Shown piece by piece: positions 1-13,941 of a stretch of 64,000 nt of DNA. How positions within the stretch are numbered: the stretch's first letter is position 1; every line of letters starts with the position of its first letter. The notes below the pieces were generated by a model. That model did no database searches. It was not told the DNA's origin and saw nothing but the letters and a program-made list of their open reading frames with translations. The stretch is from positions 451,501 to 515,500 of the forward strand of contig BRXU01000034.1 of assembly GCA_030267565.1 (NCBI GenBank), read 5' to 3'. The position numbers and the translations under genes are program-made. The stretch is from Pleodorina starrii. Its lineage: Eukaryota; Chlorophyta; Chlorophyceae; Chlamydomonadales; Volvocaceae.

Positions 1-3000
1 GGTCAAGTCATACGGTCAGGTCAGGTCATATGGTCAGGTCAGGTCATACGGTCAGGTCAGGTCATATGGTCGGGTCAGGTCATATGGTCGGGTCAGGTCA
101 TATGGTCAGGTCAAGTCATACAGTCAGGTCAGGTCATACGGTCAGGTCAGGTCAAGTCATACGGTCAGGTCAGGTCATATGGTCAGGTCAGGTCATACGG
201 TCAGGTCAGGTCATATGGTCGGGTCAGGTCATATGGTCGGGTCAGGTCATATGGTCGGGTCAGGTCATATGGTCAGGTCAGGTCATATGGTCAGGTCAGG
301 TCACGTCATACGGTCAGGTCAGGTCACACGGTCAGGTCGGGTCATATGGTCAGGTCAGGTCATATGGTCAGGTCAGGTCATATGGTCAGGTCAGGTCACA
401 CGGTCAGGTCGGGTCATATGGTCAGGTCAGGTCATATGGTCAGGTCAGGTCATATGGTCAGGTCAGGATATACGGTCAGGTCAGGTCATATGGTCGGGTC
501 AGGTCATATGGTCAGGTCAGGTCATATGGTCAGGTCAGGTCACACGGTCAGGTCGGGTCATATGGTCAGGTCAGGTCATATGGTCAGGTCAGGTCATATG
601 GTCAGGTCAGGATATACGGTCAGGTCAGGTCATATGGTCGGGTCAGGTCATATGGTCAGGTCAAGTCATACAGTCAGGTCAGGTCACACGGTCAGGTCAG
701 GTCACGTCATACGGTCAGGTCATGTCATATGGTCAGGTCAGGTCATATGGTCGGGTCAGGTCATATGGTCAGGTCAGGTCATATGGTCATCAGGTCGGGT
801 CATATGGTCGGGTCAGGTCATATGGTCGGGTCAGGTCATATGGTCGGGTCAGGTCATATGGTCAGGTCAGGTCATATGGTCAGGTCAGGTCAAGTCATAC
901 GGTCAGGTCAGGTCATATGGTCAGGTCAGGATATACGGTCAGGTCAGGTCATATGGTCGGGTCAGGTCATATGGTCAGGTCAAGTCATACAGTCAGGTCA
1001 GGTCATACGGTCAGGTCAGGTCACGTCATATGGTCAGGTCAGGTCATATGGTCAGGTCAGGTCATACGGTCAGGTCAGGTCATATGGTCGGGTCAGGTCA
1101 TATGGTCGGGTCAGGTCATATGGTCGGGTCAGGTCATATGGTCAGGTCAGGTCATATGGTCAGGTCAGGTCAAGTCATACGGTCAGGTCAGGTCATATGG
1201 TCAGGTCAGGATATACGGTCAGGTCAGGTCATATGGTCGGGTCAGGTCATATGGTCAGGTCAAGTCATACAGTCAGGTCAGGTCATACGGTCAGGTCAGG
1301 TCACGTCATATGGTCAGGTCAGGTCATATGGTCAGGTCAGGATATACGGTCAGGTCAGGTCATATGGTCGGGTCAGGTCATATGGTCAGGTCAAGTCATA
1401 CAGTCAGGTCAGGTCATACGGTCAGGTCAGGTCAAGTCATACGGTCAGGTCAGGTCATATGGTCAGGTCAGGTCATACGGTCAGGTCAGGTCATATGGTC
1501 GGGTCAGGTCATATGGTCGGGTCAGGTCATATGGTCAGGTCAAGTCATACAGTCAGGTCAGGTCATACGGTCAGGTCAGGTCAAGTCATACGGTCAGGTC
1601 AGGTCATATGGTCAGGTCAGGTCATACGGTCAGGTCAGGTCATATGGTCGGGTCAGGTCATATGGTCGGGTCAGGTCATATGGTCGGGTCAGGTCATATG
1701 GTCAGGTCAGGTCATATGGTCAGGTCAGGTCACGTCATACGGTCAGGTCAGGTCACACGGTCAGGTCGGGTCATATGGTCAGGTCAGGTCATATGGTCAG
1801 GTCAGGTCATATGGTCAGGTCAGGTCACACGGTCAGGTCGGGTCATATGGTCAGGTCAGGTCATATGGTCAGGTCAGGTCATATGGTCAGGTCAGGATAT
1901 ACGGTCAGGTCAGGTCATATGGTCGGGTCAGGTCATATGGTCAGGTCAGGTCATATGGTCAGGTCAGGTCACACGGTCAGGTCGGGTCATATGGTCAGGT
2001 CAGGTCATATGGTCAGGTCAGGTCATATGGTCAGGTCAGGATATACGGTCAGGTCAGGTCATATGGTCGGGTCAGGTCATATGGTCAGGTCAAGTCATAC
2101 AGTCAGGTCAGGTCACACGGTCAGGTCAGGTCACACGGTCAGGTCGGGTCATATGGTCGGGTCAGGTCATATGGTCGGGTCAGGTCATATGGTCAGGTCA
2201 GGTCATATGGTCAGGTCAGGTCACGTCATACGGTCAGGTCAGGTCACACGGTCAGGTCGGGTCATATGGTCAGGTCAGGTCATATGGTCAGGTCAGGTCA
2301 TATGGTCAGGTCAGGTCACACGGTCAGGTCGGGTCATATGGTCAGGTCAGGTCATATGGTCAGGTCAGGTCATATGGTCAGGTCAGGATATACGGTCAGG
2401 TCAGGTCATATGGTCGGGTCAGGTCATATGGTCAGGTCAGGTCATATGGTCAGGTCAGGTCACACGGTCAGGTCGGGTCATATGGTCAGGTCAGGTCATA
2501 TGGTCAGGTCAGGTCATATGGTCAGGTCAGGATATACGGTCAGGTCAGGTCATATGGTCGGGTCAGGTCATATGGTCAGGTCAGGTCATATGGTCAGGTC
2601 AGGTCACACGGTCAGGTCGGGTCATATGGTCAGGTCAGGTCATATGGTCAGGTCAGGTCATATGGTCAGGTCAGGATATACGGTCAGGTCAGGTCATATG
2701 GTCGGGTCAGGTCATATGGTCAGGTCAAGTCATACAGTCAGGTCAGGTCATACGGTCAGGTCAGGTCACGTCATATGGTCAGGTCAGGTCATATGGTCAG
2801 GTCAGGATATACGGTCAGGTCAGGTCATATGGTCGGGTCAGGTCATATGGTCAGGTCAGGTCATATGGTCAGGTCAGGTCATACGGTCAGGTCAGGTCAA
2901 GTCATACGGTCAGGTCAGGTCATATGGTCAGGTCAGGTCATACGGTCAGGTCAGGTCATATGGTCGGGTCAGGTCATATGGTCGGGTCAGGTCATATGGT

Positions 3001-6000
3001 CAGGTCAAGTCATACAGTCAGGTCAGGTCATACGGTCAGGTCAGGTCAAGTCATACGGTCAGGTCAGGTCATATGGTCAGGTCAGGTCATACGGTCAGGT
3101 CAGGTCATATGGTCGGGTCAGGTCATATGGTCGGGTCAGGTCATATGGTCGGGTCAGGTCATATGGTCAGGTCAGGTCATATGGTCAGGTCAGGTCACGT
3201 CATACGGTCAGGTCAGGTCACACGGTCAGGTCGGGTCATATGGTCAGGTCAGGTCATATGGTCAGGTCAGGTCATATGGTCAGGTCAGGTCACACGGTCA
3301 GGTCGGGTCATATGGTCAGGTCAGGTCATATGGTCAGGTCAGGTCATATGGTCAGGTCAGGATATACGGTCAGGTCAGGTCATATGGTCGGGTCAGGTCA
3401 TATGGTCAGGTCAGGTCATATGGTCAGGTCAGGTCACACGGTCAGGTCGGGTCATATGGTCAGGTCAGGTCATATGGTCAGGTCAGGTCATATGGTCAGG
3501 TCAGGATATACGGTCAGGTCAGGTCATATGGTCGGGTCAGGTCATATGGTCAGGTCAGGTCATATGGTCAGGTCAGGTCACACGGTCAGGTCGGGTCATA
3601 TGGTCAGGTCAGGTCATATGGTCAGGTCAGGTCATATGGTCAGGTCAGGATATACGGTCAGGTCAGGTCATATGGTCGGGTCAGGTCATATGGTCAGGTC
3701 AAGTCATACAGTCAGGTCAGGTCATACGGTCAGGTCAGGTCACGTCATATGGTCAGGTCAGGTCATATGGTCAGGTCAGGATATACGGTCAGGTCAGGTC
3801 ATATGGTCGGGTCAGGTCATATGGTCAGGTCAGGTCATATGGTCAGGTCAGGTCATACGGTCAGGTCAGGTCAAGTCATACGGTCAGGTCAGGTCATATG
3901 GTCAGGTCAGGTCATACGGTCAGGTCAGGTCATATGGTCGGGTCAGGTCATATGGTCGGGTCAGGTCATATGGTCAGGTCAAGTCATACAGTCAGGTCAG
4001 GTCATACGGTCAGGTCAGGTCAAGTCATACGGTCAGGTCAGGTCATATGGTCAGGTCAGGTCATACGGTCAGGTCAGGTCATATGGTCGGGTCAGGTCAT
4101 ATGGTCGGGTCAGGTCATATGGTCGGGTCAGGTCATATGGTCAGGTCAGGTCATATGGTCAGGTCAGGTCAAGTCATACGGTCAGGTCAGGTCATATGGT
4201 CAGGTCAGGATATACGGTCAGGTCAGGTCATATGGTCGGGTCAGGTCATATGGTCAGGTCAAGTCATACAGTCAGGTCAGGTCATACGGTCAGGTCAGGT
4301 CACGTCATATGGTCAGGTCAGGTCATATGGTCAGGTCAGGATATACGGTCAGGTCAGGTCATATGGTCGGGTCAGGTCATATGGTCAGGTCAAGTCATAC
4401 AGTCAGGTCAGGTCATACGGTCAGGTCAGGTCAAGTCATACGGTCAGGTCAGGTCATATGGTCAGGTCAGGTCATACGGTCAGGTCAGGTCATATGGTCG
4501 GGTCAGGTCATATGGTCGGGTCAGGTCATATGGTCAGGTCAAGTCATACAGTCAGGTCAGGTCATACGGTCAGGTCAGGTCAAGTCATACGGTCAGGTCA
4601 GGTCATATGGTCAGGTCAGGTCATACGGTCAGGTCAGGTCATATGGTCGGGTCAGGTCATATGGTCGGGTCAGGTCATATGGTCGGGTCAGGTCATATGG
4701 TCAGGTCAGGTCATATGGTCAGGTCAGGTCACGTCATACGGTCAGGTCAGGTCACACGGTCAGGTCGGGTCATATGGTCAGGTCAGGTCATATGGTCAGG
4801 TCAGGTCATATGGTCAGGTCAGGTCACACGGTCAGGTCGGGTCATATGGTCAGGTCAGGTCATATGGTCAGGTCAGGTCATATGGTCAGGTCAGGATATA
4901 CGGTCAGGTCAGGTCATATGGTCGGGTCAGGTCATATGGTCAGGTCAGGTCATATGGTCAGGTCAGGTCACACGGTCAGGTCGGGTCATATGGTCAGGTC
5001 AGGTCATATGGTCAGGTCAGGTCATATGGTCAGGTCAGGATATACGGTCAGGTCAGGTCATATGGTCGGGTCAGGTCATATGGTCAGGTCAAGTCATACA
5101 GTCAGGTCAGGTCATACGGTCAGGTCAGGTCACGTCATATGGTCAGGTCAGGTCATATGGTCAGGTCAGGATATACGGTCAGGTCAGGTCATATGGTCGG
5201 GTCAGGTCATATGGTCAGGTCAGGTCATATGGTCAGGTCAGGTCATACGGTCAGGTCAGGTCAAGTCATACGGTCAGGTCAGGTCATATGGTCAGGTCAG
5301 GTCATACAGTCAGGTCAGGTCATATGGTCGGGTCAGGTCATATGGTCGGGTCAGGTCATATGGTCAGGTCAAGTCATACAGTCAGGTCAGGTCATACGGT
5401 CAGGTCAGGTCAAGTCATACGGTCAGGTCAGGTCATATGGTCAGGTCAGGTCATACGGTCAGGTCAGGTCATATGGTCGGGTCAGGTCATATGGTCGGGT
5501 CAGGTCATATGGTCGGGTCAGGTCATATGGTCAGGTCAGGTCATATGGTCAGGTCAGGTCAAGTCATACGGTCAGGTCAGGTCATATGGTCAGGTCAGGA
5601 TATACGGTCAGGTCAGGTCATATGGTCGGGTCAGGTCATATGGTCAGGTCAAGTCATACAGTCAGGTCAGGTCATACGGTCAGGTCAGGTCACGTCATAT
5701 GGTCAGGTCAGGTCATATGGTCAGGTCAGGATATACGGTCAGGTCAGGTCATATGGTCGGGTCAGGTCATATGGTCAGGTCAGGTCATATGGTCAGGTCA
5801 GGTCATACGGTCAGGTCAGGTCAAGTCATACGGTCAGGTCAGGTCATATGGTCAGGTCAGGTCATACGGTCAGGTCAGGTCATATGGTCGGGTCAGGTCA
5901 TATGGTCGGGTCAGGTCATATGGTCAGGTCAAGTCATACAGTCAGGTCAGGTCATACGGTCAGGTCAGGTCAAGTCATACGGTCAGGTCAGGTCATATGG

Positions 6001-9000
6001 TCAGGTCAGGTCATACGGTCAGGTCAGGTCATATGGTCGGGTCAGGTCATATGGTCGGGTCAGGTCATATGGTCGGGTCAGGTCATATGGTCAGGTCAGG
6101 TCATATGGTCAGGTCAGGTCAAGTCATACGGTCAGGTCAGGTCATATGGTCAGGTCAGGATATACGGTCAGGTCAGGTCATATGGTCGGGTCAGGTCATA
6201 TGGTCAGGTCAAGTCATACAGTCAGGTCAGGTCATACGGTCAGGTCAGGTCACGTCATATGGTCAGGTCAGGTCATATGGTCAGGTCAGGATATACGGTC
6301 AGGTCAGGTCATATGGTCGGGTCAGGTCATATGGTCAGGTCAAGTCATACAGTCAGGTCAGGTCATACGGTCAGGTCAGGTCAAGTCATACGGTCAGGTC
6401 AGGTCATATGGTCAGGTCAGGTCATACGGTCAGGTCAGGTCATATGGTCGGGTCAGGTCATATGGTCGGGTCAGGTCATATGGTCAGGTCAAGTCATACA
6501 GTCAGGTCAGGTCATACGGTCAGGTCAGGTCAAGTCATACGGTCAGGTCAGGTCATATGGTCAGGTCAGGTCATACGGTCAGGTCAGGTCATATGGTCGG
6601 GTCAGGTCATATGGTCGGGTCAGGTCATATGGTCGGGTCAGGTCATATGGTCAGGTCAGGTCATATGGTCAGGTCAGGTCACGTCATACGGTCAGGTCAG
6701 GTCACACGGTCAGGTCGGGTCATATGGTCAGGTCAGGTCATATGGTCAGGTCAGGTCATATGGTCAGGTCAGGTCACACGGTCAGGTCGGGTCATATGGT
6801 CAGGTCAGGTCATATGGTCAGGTCAGGTCATATGGTCAGGTCAGGATATACGGTCAGGTCAGGTCATATGGTCGGGTCAGGTCATATGGTCAGGTCAGGT
6901 CATATGGTCAGGTCAGGTCACACGGTCAGGTCGGGTCATATGGTCAGGTCAGGTCATATGGTCAGGTCAGGTCATATGGTCAGGTCAGGATATACGGTCA
7001 GGTCAGGTCATATGGTCGGGTCAGGTCATATGGTCAGGTCAAGTCATACAGTCAGGTCAGGTCATACGGTCAGGTCAGGTCACGTCATATGGTCAGGTCA
7101 GGTCATATGGTCAGGTCAGGATATACGGTCAGGTCAGGTCATATGGTCGGGTCAGGTCATATGGTCAGGTCAGGTCATATGGTCAGGTCAGGTCATACGG
7201 TCAGGTCAGGTCAAGTCATACGGTCAGGTCAGGTCATATGGTCAGGTCAGGTCATACGGTCAGGTCAGGTCATATGGTCGGGTCAGGTCATATGGTCCGG
7301 TCAGGTCATATGGTCAGGTCAAGTCATACAGTCAGGTCAGGTCATACGGTCAGGTCAGGTCAAGTCATACGGTCAGGTCAGGTCATATGGTCAGGTCAGG
7401 TCATACGGTCAGGTCAGGTCATATGGTCGGGTCAGGCCATATGGTCGGGTCAGGTCATATGGTCGGGTCAGGTCATATGGTCAGGTCAGGTCATATGGTC
7501 AGGTCAGGTCAAGTCATACGGTCAGGTCAGGTCATATGGTCAGGTCAGGATATACGGTCAGGTCAGGTCATATGGTCGGGTCAGGTCATATGGTCAGGTC
7601 AAGTCATACAGTCAGGTCAGGTCATACGGTCAGGTCAGGTCACGTCATATGGTCAGGTCAGGTCATATGGTCAGGTCAGGATATACGGTCAGGTCAGGTC
7701 ATATGGTCGGGTCAGGTCATATGGTCAGGTCAAGTCATACAGTCAGGTCAGGTCATACGGTCAGGTCAGGTCAAGTCATACGGTCAGGTCAGGTCATATG
7801 GTCAGGTCAGGTCATACGGTCAGGTCAGGTCATATGGTCGGGTCAGGTCATATGGTCGGGTCAGGTGATATGGTCAGGTCAAGTCATACAGTCAGGTCAG
7901 GTCATACGGTCAGGTCAGGTCAAGTCATACGGTCAGGTCAGGTCATATGGTCAGGTCAGGTCATACGGTCAGGTCAGGTCATATGGTCGGGTCAGGTCAT
8001 ATGGTCGGGTCAGGTCATATGGTCGGGTCAGGTCATATGGTCAGGTCAGGTCATATGGTCAGGTCAGGTCACGTCATACGGTCAGGTCAGGTCACACGGT
8101 CAGGTCGGGTCATATGGTCAGGTCAGGTCATATGGTCAGGTCAGGTCATATGGTCAGGTCAGGTCACACGGTCAGGTCGGGTCATATGGTCAGGTCAGGT
8201 CATATGGTCAGGTCAGGTCATATGGTCAGGTCAGGATATACGGTCAGGTCAGGTCATATGGTCGGGTCAGGTCATATGGTCAGGTCAGGTCATATGGTCA
8301 GGTCAGGTCACACGGTCAGGTCGGGTCATATGGTCAGGTCAGGTCATATGGTCAGGTCAGGTCATATGGTCAGGTCAGGATATACGGTCAGGTCAGGTCA
8401 TATGGTCGGGTCAGGTCATATGGTCAGGTCAAGTCATACAGTCAGGTCAGGTCACACGGTCAGGTCAGGTCACGTCATACGGTCAGGTCATGTCATATGG
8501 TCAGGTCAGGTCATATGGTCGGGTCAGGTCATATGGTCAGGTCAGGTCATATGGTCATCAGGTCGGGTCATATGGTCGGGTCAGGTCATATGGTCGGGTC
8601 AGGTCATATGGTCGGGTCAGGTCATATGGTCAGGTCAGGTCATATGGTCAGGTCAGGTCAAGTCATACGGTCAGGTCAGGTCATATGGTCAGGTCAGGAT
8701 ATACGGTCAGGTCAGGTCATATGGTCGGGTCAGGTCATATGGTCAGGTCAAGTCATACAGTCAGGTCAGGTCATACGGTCAGGTCAGGTCACGTCATATG
8801 GTCAGGTCAGGTCATATGGTCAGGTCAGGTCATACGGTCAGGTCAGGTCATATGGTCGGGTCAGGTCATATGGTCGGGTCAGGTCATATGGTCGGGTCAG
8901 GTCATATGGTCAGGTCAGGTCATATGGTCAGGTCAGGTCAAGTCATACGGTCAGGTCAGGTCATATGGTCAGGTCAGGATATACGGTCAGGTCAGGTCAT

Positions 9001-12000
9001 ATGGTCGGGTCAGGTCATATGGTCAGGTCAAGTCATACAGTCAGGTCAGGTCATACGGTCAGGTCAGGTCACGTCATATGGTCAGGTCAGGTCATATGGT
9101 CAGGTCAGGATATACGGTCAGGTCAGGTCATATGGTCGGGTCAGGTCATATGGTCAGGTCAAGTCATACAGTCAGGTCAGGTCATACGGTCAGGTCAGGT
9201 CAAGTCATACGGTCAGGTCAGGTCATATGGTCAGGTCAGGTCATACGGTCAGGTCAGGTCATATGGTCGGGTCAGGTCATATGGTCGGGTCAGGTCATAT
9301 GGTCAGGTCAAGTCATACAGTCAGGTCAGGTCATACGGTCAGGTCAGGTCAAGTCATACGGTCAGGTCAGGTCATATGGTCAGGTCAGGTCATACGGTCA
9401 GGTCAGGTCATATGGTCGGGTCAGGTCATATGGTCGGGTCAGGTCATATGGTCGGGTCAGGTCATATGGTCAGGTCAGGTCATATGGTCAGGTCAGGTCA
9501 CGTCATACGGTCAGGTCAGGTCACACGGTCAGGTCGGGTCATATGGTCAGGTCAGGTCATATGGTCAGGTCAGGTCATATGGTCAGGTCAGGTCACACGG
9601 TCAGGTCGGGTCATATGGTCAGGTCAGGTCATATGGTCAGGTCAGGTCATATGGTCAGGTCAGGATATACGGTCAGGTCAGGTCATATGGTCGGGTCAGG
9701 TCATATGGTCAGGTCAGGTCATATGGTCAGGTCAGGTCACACGGTCAGGTCGGGTCATATGGTCAGGTCAGGTCATATGGTCAGGTCAGGTCATATGGTC
9801 AGGTCAGGATATACGGTCAGGTCAGGTCATATGGTCGGGTCAGGTCATATGGTCAGGTCAAGTCATACAGTCAGGTCAGGTCACACGGTCAGGTCAGGTC
9901 ACGTCATACGGTCAGGTCATGTCATATGGTCAGGTCAGGTCATATGGTCGGGTCAGGTCATATGGTCAGGTCAGGTCATATGGTCATCAGGTCGGGTCAT
10001 ATGGTCGGGTCAGGTCATATGGTCGGGTCAGGTCATATGGTCGGGTCAGGTCATATGGTCAGGTCAGGTCATATGGTCAGGTCAGGTCAAGTCATACGGT
10101 CAGGTCAGGTCATATGGTCAGGTCAGGATATACGGTCAGGTCAGGTCATATGGTCGGGTCAGGTCATATGGTCAGGTCAAGTCATACAGTCAGGTCAGGT
10201 CATACGGTCAGGTCAGGTCACGTCATATGGTCAGGTCAGGTCATATGGTCAGGTCAGGTCATATGGTCGGGTCAGGTCATATGGTCAGGTCAAGTCATAC
10301 AGTCAGGTCAGGTCATACGGTCAGGTCAGGTCAAGTCATACGGTCAGGTCAGGTCATATGGTCAGGTCAGGTCATACGGTCAGGTCAGGTCATATGGTCG
10401 GGTCAGGTCATATGGTCGGGTCAGGTCATATGGTCAGGTCAAGTCATACAGTCAGGTCAGGTCATACGGTCAGGTCAGGTCAAGTCATACGGTCAGGTCA
10501 GGTCATATGGTCAGGTCAGGTCATACGGTCAGGTCAGGTCATATGGTCGGGTCAGGTCATATGGTCGGGTCAGGTCATATGGTCGGGTCAGGTCATATGG
10601 TCAGGTCAGGTCATATGGTCAGGTCAGGTCACGTCATACGGTCAGGTCAGGTCACACGGTCAGGTCGGGTCATATGGTCAGGTCAGGTCATATGGTCAGG
10701 TCAGGTCATATGGTCAGGTCAGGTCACACGGTCAGGTCGGGTCATATGGTCAGGTCAGGTCATATGGTCGGGTCAGGTCATATGGTCAGGTCAAGTCATA
10801 CAGTCAGGTCAGGTCACACGGTCAGGTCAGGTCACGTCATACGGTCAGGTCATGTCATATGGTCAGGTCAGGTCATATGGTCGGGTCAGGTCATATGGTC
10901 AGGTCAGGTCATATGGTCATCAGGTCGGGTCATATGGTCGGGTCAGGTCATATGGTCGGGTCAGGTCATATGGTCGGGTCAGGTCATATGGTCAGGTCAG
11001 GTCATATGGTCAGGTCAGGTCAAGTCATACGGTCAGGTCAGGTCATATGGTCAGGTCAGGATATACGGTCAGGTCAGGTCATATGGTCGGGTCAGGTCAT
11101 ATGGTCAGGTCAAGTCATACAGTCAGGTCAGGTCATACGGTCAGGTCAGGTCACGTCATATGGTCAGGTCAGGTCATATGGTCAGGTCAGGATATACGGT
11201 CAGGTCAGGTCATATGGTCGGGTCAGGTCATATGGTCAGGTCAAGTCATACAGTCAGGTCAGGTCATACGGTCAGGTCAGGTCAAGTCATACGGTCAGGT
11301 CAGGTCATATGGTCAGGTCAGGTCATACGGTCAGGTCAGGTCATATGGTCGGGTCAGGTCATATGGTCGGGTCAGGTCATATGGTCAGGTCAAGTCATAC
11401 AGTCAGGTCAGGTCATACGGTCAGGTCAGGTCAAGTCATACGGTCAGGTCAGGTCATATGGTCAGGTCAGGTCATACGGTCAGGTCAGGTCATATGGTCG
11501 GGTCAGGTCATATGGTCGGGTCAGGTCATATGGTCGGGTCAGGTCATATGGTCAGGTCAGGTCATATGGTCAGGTCAGGTCACGTCATACGGTCAGGTCA
11601 GGTCACACGGTCAGGTCGGGTCATATGGTCAGGTCAGGTCATATGGTCAGGTCAGGTCATATGGTCAGGTCAGGTCACACGGTCAGGTCGGGTCATATGG
11701 TCAGGTCAGGTCATATGGTCAGGTCAGGTCATATGGTCAGGTCAGGATATACGGTCAGGTCAGGTCATATGGTCGGGTCAGGTCATATGGTCAGGTCAGG
11801 TCATATGGTCAGGTCAGGTCACACGGTCAGGTCGGGTCATATGGTCAGGTCAGGTCATATGGTCAGGTCAGGTCATATGGTCAGGTCAGGATATACGGTC
11901 AGGTCAGGTCATATGGTCGGGTCAGGTCATATGGTCAGGTCAAGTCATACAGTCAGGTCAGGTCACACGGTCAGGTCAGGTCACGTCATACGGTCAGGTC

Positions 12001-12154
12001 ATGTCATATGGTCAGGTCAGGTCATATGGTCGGGTCAGGTCATATGGTCAGGTCAGGTCATATGGTCATCAGGTCGGGTCATATGGTCAGGTCGGGCCAT
12101 AGGGTCAAGTCGGGTCACATGGTCAGGTCGGGTCATATGGTCCATATGACCTGA
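1..12154. repeat. Large GGTCA-pentamer satellite array (18/23-bp units, higher-order repeats)
   Basis: This is a continuous tandem array that begins before the window. The basic unit is three GGTCA pentamers plus TAT (18 bp). Variants replace TAT by TAC or CAC, replace GGTCA by GGTCG, AGTCA or CAGTC, or carry a fourth pentamer (23 bp), which shifts the reading frame by 5. Roughly 650 units fit in the visible part. Long blocks recur verbatim: the stretch starting at 4021 matches the one starting at 5411 for about 370 bases. A rare GGTCATCAGG variant marks related blocks near 785, 8554, 9982, 10915 and 12064. The + strand almost lacks TAA, TAG and TGA, so all three forward frames stay open for kilobases; the repetitive VRSGHM/QVIWSG/SYGQVR peptides are an arithmetic result of this and I do not call them genes. 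Most units carry an NdeI site (CATATG). Confidence 0.97.
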
Positions 12155-12160
12155 CCTGCC
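12121..12160. repeat. Inverted repeat closing the satellite array
   Basis: The last satellite unit is followed directly by an inverted copy. A 10-bp perfect arm (GGTCATATGG, 12131-12140) faces CCATATGACC (12142-12151) around a single central T, and two 20-nt arms pair at 18 of 20 positions. The inverted copy runs out in ordinary sequence after 12160. Confidence 0.85.
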
Positions 12161-13556
12161 CATACACTGGCGGCACTAAAACCTCAGGCGGGTTGTTTTC
12201 GTTTCTTCCTTCTCGAAGCCATCGGACCGGATAACGGTACTGCATTACGCTCGACAAAGTTTTCAAGAAACCTCCAGATTTACAAGGGGTGGTTCCATAT
12301 ATGATCTGGCCGATCATATATTTCGTAAACCACAGGAACCCAGGTACCCACCACAGGAACCCAGCCATACCCAGCCTTGACGACCTACGAACGAGATATT
12401 CCCACCAAACTTACACATAAGCTGCTGCAATCCCATTGCTCCTCGGCTGCTGTCGGATAGCACAGCCGATTCGAGAGAAGGAAATCAGGGTCGATTCCAA
12501 TCATCTAGCTAAACCTTGGCATCACGGCGGGCGGCGACCCACCAATAGCTAACCTGAACTGTCAAAGTCCTTCGACGAAGCTCGAAAGACTTAAGACCAC
12601 CATTGCCGCACTTCTTCGGCTCCGTCCGAACGCTCGCGCGAGCTGTACGACCCGAGACGTACGTACGGCAGCATACGACCAACGTCAACGATAAAAGACC
12701 AATTTCGGCCCAGGGCACAAGGGCCGGTATGTGATTGGCAATCAGATGATTTGATTTATAGCCGAATCAGCCGATTTTAGCGACCACCGCAACATCGCAA
12801 CCAAAAAAGGACGTGTGTGTGTGCCACTATGTGTTGGTACATCGCACGCCGCATGCATTCACATCACGTGACGACTCTTTTTTCAGGTACTCCTGTCGTG
12901 TCCCAATCAAGCCATCCAACGCATGCGAACCTTGCGAACCAGTCGGCTCCTGGCAACATCGGCAACATCGCAAACTTCGAAACAGCGTGACCGCCCCTAA
13001 CCACCCGTCATCCCGGCAGGCCCGCAATTGCCCGTCTGGACGCGAAGATGGCGGCCTGAAAGATTTTTTCAGTCGGAAAGATATTTCCGCGGCGAAGAAC
13101 GGTGAACACCGCCCACCGCACCTGCCCTGTAGCCTGTACCCACCCCCATCCCGCATTCTCGAGTGCTTTTCTTCTTTAGTAATTCTCCATAATAGTACGC
13201 CACGTTACGCCACCACCCCGCGCCTCCTCATATAAGTTATATCGCGACCCCGTGACAGCCGACGCCGCGGCAGAGGCCGCACCCAGGTGGCATGCGGCGT
13301 CGGACACGAGGCCGCATCCTACCCCGCCCAAGACAACATACCCAACGGGGAAGCAGGAAGCAGGGATCTCAAACTGGTCCTAAATGCAACCTTACTGGCA
13401 GCCCAAAAACAAACATGGGGAGGTCTGCCTGCCCAAAACTCAGGCCCCCAACGGTCCTAGTTTCCCCGCGCTGCGGTCACCCCACAGTATCCCTCAACCC
13501 AAGCCCTCCGGCGGCCACCGCCCTCATCCTCCGCCGCCGGCAGTCCACCGGATCAT
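12161..13556. other. Gene-free interval between satellite and ACS
   Basis: I find no convincing gene here. Both strands hold only short low-complexity open frames. On the ACS strand, TGTAA-type signals (TTACA on top) occur at 12280-12284 and 12411-12415. If used, they would give ACS a 3' UTR of more than 1 kb; none lies closer to its stop codon. Confidence 0.5.
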
Positions 13557-13909
13557 TTACTTGCCGCGCAGCTTGATGAGCATCTCCACGACGCCGGGCT
13601 CGGCCAGAGTCGACACATCGCCCAGCTCCTTCTCCTGGCCTGTTGGGTGCGATACGGAAGAGCGACCCGCGGGTCACTGGTCAGCATGTTTCAACCATTA
13701 GCCGCAACACGCGCGCGCATACATCTTGTCCTGCCATTGAACATGAGCAATGGCGCACATGAGCAATGGCACGCAGACAGAGAGCACAGCCAGGCCTCCT
13801 TTCGCCCTCCCCGTGTCCCCCACAAACAAGTGTCAAGTGGTCCAGTGGTCATAGCAATAAGGGTCCAGACTGCCCTGACTCACCCGACGCAATCTTGCGC
13901 AGCACGCGC

Positions 13910-13941
<32 letters not shown>

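Noticed and set aside
30..12154. Giant open frames (up to 3991 codons) on the + strand
   Set aside because: They overlap in all three frames, encode only permuted 6-residue repeats and follow from a stop-free repeat unit.
12813..13235. 140-aa open frame on the + strand and a 109-aa frame opposite
   Set aside because: They overlap each other, have no family signature, and lie in the presumed intergenic/3' UTR region of ACS.
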